Below are positions 5,640-8,513 of a DNA stretch of 8,513 bases, piece by piece. The notes below the pieces were generated by a model. It did not search any database. It was not told the DNA's origin and saw only the letters and a program-made list of their open reading frames with translations. Location of the stretch: positions 6,584 to 15,096 of the forward strand of contig QHXU01000149.1 of the NCBI GenBank assembly GCA_003223065.1. Direction: 5' to 3'. This DNA is from Acidobacteriota bacterium. GTDB taxonomy: Bacteria; Acidobacteriota; Terriglobia; Bryobacterales; Bryobacteraceae. Both the position numbers and the translations under genes were made by a program. Position 1 is the first letter of the stretch. Each line of letters starts with the position of its first letter.

Positions 5640-7349
5640 GTGACTCACGGTCATCCAGCCCGCCCCTATCTTTGGGCCGTCATGGCATTAGCATGGACGG
5701 CGGCGCCGGATCCGAACGCCCGCGCGCAGAGCCTGACGCCTGACACGATTTACGTTAACGGCAAGATCGTAACAGTCGATGTGCGTTTTTCGATCGCCGA
5801 GGCGATCGCGGTGGCCGGAGACAAGTTTCTGGCGACGGGAAAGAGCGCCGACATCCGAAAGCTCGCCGGGCGGGGCACGCGTGTGATTGACCTTCACGCC
5901 CGAACGGTCGTTCCGGGGCTCGCAGACAGCCACCTGCACAACGCAGGCGGCGGATCCGGCGTGGATTTGTCGGCCGCGCGCACGTTGGCGGACGTGTTCG
6001 CGGCAATCGGCCGGCGTGTAAAGACCGCGGCTGCCGGAGAGGCCGTGATCTCCAATGGCGACTGGCACGAAGCGCAGCTCAAGGAGCAGCGTCTGCCGCT
6101 GCGCCGGGAGCTGGATACCGTCTCTCCAAACAATCCGGTCGTCCTGGTCCGAGGAGGGCACGAGTACATCCTCAACTCCGCGGCGCTCGCGAAGTGGTAC
6201 ATCGACAAGACTACCGCCACGCCAGAAGGTGGACAGATCAGCCGTTATCCTGATGGCGAACCCAACGGCGAGCTCATCGACAACGCGCGGAGGCTTGTTA
6301 CTTTACCCGTTAACAGGATGACGCTCGATCAGCAGATCAACGCCTGGGCCGCACAATACCGTAAGCTGAACGCGGCGGGCCTGACGAGCGTGCGTCACCC
6401 CGGCACCAGCCTCGATCAATACCGCCTCTTGCAAGAGATGGAGCGACGGGGCGTGCTCACGATGCGCGTGAACGTGTTGCTCTCAGCGCCGCCCGACCCG
6501 GACGCCGCCAAAGTGCGGGAATTCATCGAGCGCTCGGGAGTGAAGCCCGGCGAGGGTGACAACTGGGTTCGGGCCGGCGGCATGAAGCTGGTGGCCGATG
6601 GCGGCTTCGAAGGCGGCTGGATGCGCGACCCGTACGAGGAGCCGTACGGAAAAGACCGCAGCTACCGCGGACTCCAGTTAATCCCGGCGGATCGCTACAT
6701 CGGCATCGTAAGGGAGCTCAACCGTCTGGGCTGGCGCGCAGCCACGCATGCTGTGGGTGACGCCGCGATCGACCAGGTTCTTGCAGGTTATGAAGCCGCG
6801 AATGCACAAAGTTCAATCGCCGATAAGCGGTGGACCATCGAGCACGGATTCATTCCGCGCGAGGAGCACTTCGCGCGCATGAGAGCATTGGGCCTTGTGG
6901 TGAGCGTGCAGGACCACCTGTATCTCGCCGGGCCGAGCCTGGTGCGCTACTGGGGACCGAAACGGGCGGCATGGGTCACGCCGTTGCGGACGTACCTGGA
7001 CCGTGGCGTCCGGGCGGCGGCGGGAACGGATTCACCCGTGGTGCCGTACCCGCCTCTCTGGACCATCGATCACTTCGTCACTCGCGACACGATCAGCGGC
7101 GGCGTGCTCGGCGCCGACCAGAAGATCACCCGCGAGGAGGCGTTGCGGCTCAGCACCACCGGCAACGCATATCTGACATTCGAGGAGAAGATCAAGGGAT
7201 CGATCGAGGCGGGCAAGCTGGCTGACTTCGTGGTTCTGTCCGAAGACATCCTGACCGTGCCGGACAAGCAGATCCAAGAGACGAAAGTGCTCATGACGGT
7301 CGTGGGCGGAAAGGCTGTATTCGTCGACGGCGAGTTCGCCTCCCATTGA
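5640..7349 (+). CDS. YtcJ-like amidohydrolase family 3 protein, secreted
   Basis: This 569-residue metal-dependent hydrolase has the amidohydrolase (TIM-barrel) fold and belongs to the YtcJ / N-substituted formamide deformylase-like group. The order is typical: an N-terminal beta-sandwich piece (DTIYVNGKIVTVD, 35-47), metal ligands His98 and His100 in DSHLH, Lys316 in GGMKLVADGG, His370 in ATHAVGD, His402 in IEHGF, Asp464 in AGTDSPV, and a C-terminal sandwich return (GKLADFVVLSED, 525-536). All expected metal residues are present, so it should be active. Family members cleave C-N bonds in formamides, ureas or cyclic amides; the substrate is not predictable here. Residues 1-30, with YLWAVMALAWTAA and ARAQ, look like a Sec signal peptide, so the enzyme is probably periplasmic. 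The start is GTG at 5640; an ATG at 5682 would break the signal peptide. It is transcribed away from the acyltransferase operon and ends 23 bases from the convergent isomerase gene. Confidence 0.9.
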   Translation: MTHGHPARPYLWAVMALAWTAAPDPNARAQSLTPDTIYVNGKIVTVDVRFSIAEAIAVAGDKFLATGKSADIRKLAGRGTRVIDLHARTVVPGLADSHLHNAGGGSGVDLSAARTLADVFAAIGRRVKTAAAGEAVISNGDWHEAQLKEQRLPLRRELDTVSPNNPVVLVRGGHEYILNSAALAKWYIDKTTATPEGGQISRYPDGEPNGELIDNARRLVTLPVNRMTLDQQINAWAAQYRKLNAAGLTSVRHPGTSLDQYRLLQEMERRGVLTMRVNVLLSAPPDPDAAKVREFIERSGVKPGEGDNWVRAGGMKLVADGGFEGGWMRDPYEEPYGKDRSYRGLQLIPADRYIGIVRELNRLGWRAATHAVGDAAIDQVLAGYEAANAQSSIADKRWTIEHGFIPREEHFARMRALGLVVSVQDHLYLAGPSLVRYWGPKRAAWVTPLRTYLDRGVRAAAGTDSPVVPYPPLWTIDHFVTRDTISGGVLGADQKITREEALRLSTTGNAYLTFEEKIKGSIEAGKLADFVVLSEDILTVPDKQIQETKVLMTVVGGKAVFVDGEFASH

Positions 7350-7372
7350 GCAGGAGTGGCGGACAACGCTTG

Positions 7373-8203
7373 CTACACGTCACAGCATTCCACGGCTTGA
7401 GCCAAGGCCTCAACGGGATCGCGCGTGGGGATGAATTCGTGCCCAACATAACCTTGGTATCCGATTTCGAGCAAAGTCCGCATCACGGCCGGATAATGGA
7501 TTTCCTGCTGGTCATCGAGTTCACACCGTCCCGGAACCCCTGCCGTGTGCACATGCCCGATCCAGTCGCGGTATTGGCGGAGGCGACGGATCACGTCGCC
7601 GTTCATAGTCGCGACGTGATAAATGTCGAAAAGCAATTTGACGCGTGGCGACCCAACTTGCCGGACGATCTCGGCGCAGTAATCAATGTCGTCGCCCTGG
7701 TAACCCGGGTGGCCCTTCATGGGGTCGGATTGATCGCGCGAATTGAGTTGCTCCAGAACGACGGTGACGCGCTTCTCCCCGGCGTATCGAGCCAATTCCG
7801 CGAGACCCTTGACGGTGTTTTCCGCGCCTTGCGCCAGGGAAATCTCACCGCTTTCCGGATCATCGGCATCGATCCATTTGTAGCCGGTGAAGGCGATGAC
7901 ATTGGGTATGCCGCAATCGGCGCACTGATCGATCGTCTGCCTGGTACGCGCAATCACCTCCTCGTGATAACGCGGGTTATTGAGTCCTTTTGCAAAGACC
8001 GGCTCAGGCATTCCATTATGAGCCACGGCGATTTGCAGGTGGTGCTTGCGAACCGCGGGCCAAAACTCGGTTGGGACCAGTTCGATGCTCAGACAACCGA
8101 GACGCACGGCTGTTTCACAGATGCGGTTGATATCCCATTTGCACGCCGTTGCGTTCAGGCACCAATAAGCCAGTGATTGCCGGATGCGTCCGTTCCTGAC
8201 CAC
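7373..8203 (-). CDS. Hydroxypyruvate isomerase-like TIM-barrel sugar isomerase/epimerase
   Basis: This 276-residue protein of the AP-endonuclease-2-like TIM-barrel superfamily is closest in motif layout to hydroxypyruvate isomerase (Hyi, about 258 residues), which interconverts hydroxypyruvate and tartronate semialdehyde. It begins with IRQSLAYWCL, the usual Hyi opening. It then has VVLEQLNSRD (Glu151, first catalytic/metal Glu), HPGYQ (165-169), LLFDIYH (Asp193, His196), IGHVHTAGVPGR (His218) and GYVGHEFIPT (Glu256, second catalytic Glu). The key acidic and histidine residues are all present. There is no signal peptide, so it acts in the cytoplasm. The start is GTG at 8201-8203, decided by a strong GGGAGGT seven bases upstream. 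It is preceded on the same strand, after 36 bases, by a paralog, and the two probably form one transcript. It could equally act on another ketose or sugar acid (OtnI-like, inosose-type), so no gene symbol is given. Confidence 0.85.
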   Translation of the reverse strand: MVRNGRIRQSLAYWCLNATACKWDINRICETAVRLGCLSIELVPTEFWPAVRKHHLQIAVAHNGMPEPVFAKGLNNPRYHEEVIARTRQTIDQCADCGIPNVIAFTGYKWIDADDPESGEISLAQGAENTVKGLAELARYAGEKRVTVVLEQLNSRDQSDPMKGHPGYQGDDIDYCAEIVRQVGSPRVKLLFDIYHVATMNGDVIRRLRQYRDWIGHVHTAGVPGRCELDDQQEIHYPAVMRTLLEIGYQGYVGHEFIPTRDPVEALAQAVECCDV

Positions 8204-8210
8204 TCGATAT

Positions 8211-8217
8211 ACCTCCC
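8211..8217 (-). promoter_or_regulatory. Ribosome binding site of the downstream isomerase gene
   Basis: GGGAGGT on the minus strand, seven bases before GTG at 8201-8203. This near-ideal site decides the non-ATG start. Confidence 0.7.
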
Positions 8218-8220
8218 GTC

Positions 8221-8241
8221 AAGCGCTTCTTCGCTGCGCTT
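8221..8241 (-). repeat. Small inverted repeat between the two isomerase genes
   Basis: Arms AAGCGC and GCGCTT (six bases each) flank a nine-base loop. One arm overlaps the stop codon of the upstream paralog and the other ends three bases before the ribosome binding site of the downstream gene. There is no T-run, so it is not a convincing terminator. A weak hairpin influencing translation of the second gene is possible, but chance is as likely. Confidence 0.3.
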
Positions 8242-8513
8242 ACACGGTGCACAAGGTAACGGCCTCTCGCAGGGAGGTCATCGGATCCCTGGTCGGGACG
8301 AATTCATGCGCGATGTAACCCTGAAAATTCAAATCGGCAATCGCCTTCGCGACTGTTCGCCATTGCAGTTCCTGCGTGTCGTCCAGCTCATGCCTGCCCG
8401 GCACTCCGCCGGTGTGGAAGTGAGCGATGTACTGGATATTCTCCCGAATGGTCCGAATTATGTCGCCCTCCATAATCTGCATGTGGTAGATGTCGTACAG
8501 CAGCTTCACGCGC
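8240..8513 (-). CDS. Hydroxypyruvate isomerase-like TIM-barrel protein, C-terminal part (paralog, cut by window edge)
   Basis: Only the last 91 codons are inside the window; the frame runs off the right edge (reading RVKLLYDIYH at the edge), so the GTG at 8507-8509 is an internal Val, not a start. The visible part has the same elements as its neighbour: LLYDIYH (Asp and His ligands), IAHFHTGGVPGRHELDD and GYIAHEFVPT with the second catalytic Glu. An ungapped comparison by eye of 88 residues gives about half identical, so this is an old duplication, not a recent copy. The stop TAA is at 8240-8242, 36 bases before the start of the downstream paralog on the same strand, which suggests co-transcription with this gene first. 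The first catalytic Glu and the N-terminus cannot be judged. Confidence 0.85.
   Translation of the reverse strand, partial: RVKLLYDIYHMQIMEGDIIRTIRENIQYIAHFHTGGVPGRHELDDTQELQWRTVAKAIADLNFQGYIAHEFVPTRDPMTSLREAVTLCTV

Noticed and set aside
7350..7372. Terminator between the convergent amidohydrolase and isomerase genes
   Set aside because: No stem-loop with a T-run is visible in the 23-base gap.
7346..8176. A 276-codon open frame on the plus strand, opposite the isomerase gene
   Set aside because: It is antisense to a gene with intact catalytic motifs and a strong ribosome binding site, and its translation has no family pattern.

Overview
The window is a GC-rich (roughly 60% by eye), densely coding stretch of bacterial chromosome. 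The mix of genes suggests a soil bacterium, most likely Acidobacteriota (Solibacter/Bryobacterales type): exported amidohydrolases with Sec signals, a DUF5009/HGSNAT-like membrane acyltransferase, an exported-looking isoaspartyl methyltransferase, an Fsr-type transporter and tandem hydroxypyruvate-isomerase-like TIM barrels. The taxonomic call is an inference from gene content, because no rRNA or marker gene is present.

Layout. (1) 1-1400, plus strand: an amidase-signature enzyme that enters from the left edge and is split by one extra base near 496-498, so it reads as two overlapping ORFs. (2) 1482-2693, plus strand: a major facilitator protein of the fosmidomycin-resistance (Fsr) family. 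(3) 5558-2712, minus strand: a likely three-gene operon with gaps of 33 and 39 bases. In transcription order it holds a multi-pass DUF5009/HGSNAT-like acyltransferase, an exported creatininase-family hydrolase and a protein-L-isoaspartate O-methyltransferase with a hydrophobic N-terminus. It ends 18 bases from the convergent fsr-like gene. (4) 5559-5639: an 81-base divergent intergenic region that must hold the promoters of the operon and of the next gene. (5) 5640-7349, plus strand: an exported YtcJ-like amidohydrolase of family 3. (6) 8513-7373, minus strand: two tandem paralogous sugar isomerase/epimerase-type TIM-barrel genes. The upstream copy is cut by the right edge, and the downstream copy converges on the amidohydrolase.

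Working together. The minus-strand operon is the only group whose spacing argues for a shared job. All three products appear to act in or across the membrane: an acyl transfer enzyme, an amide hydrolase and a protein-repair methylase. That points to cell-envelope or periplasmic substrates, but the substrate cannot be read from sequence. The two isomerase paralogs probably serve one sugar-acid or ketose pathway. The amidase, the creatininase-family protein and the YtcJ-like enzyme are three unrelated folds that all cleave C-N bonds, which suits scavenging of organic nitrogen in soil.

No RNA gene, CRISPR array, insertion sequence or phage gene was seen. There is no stretch over 300 bases without a gene; the longest gaps are 81 bases. 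I found no convincing wholly new system. The points most worth checking are the amidase frameshift and the exported isoaspartyl methyltransferase operon.
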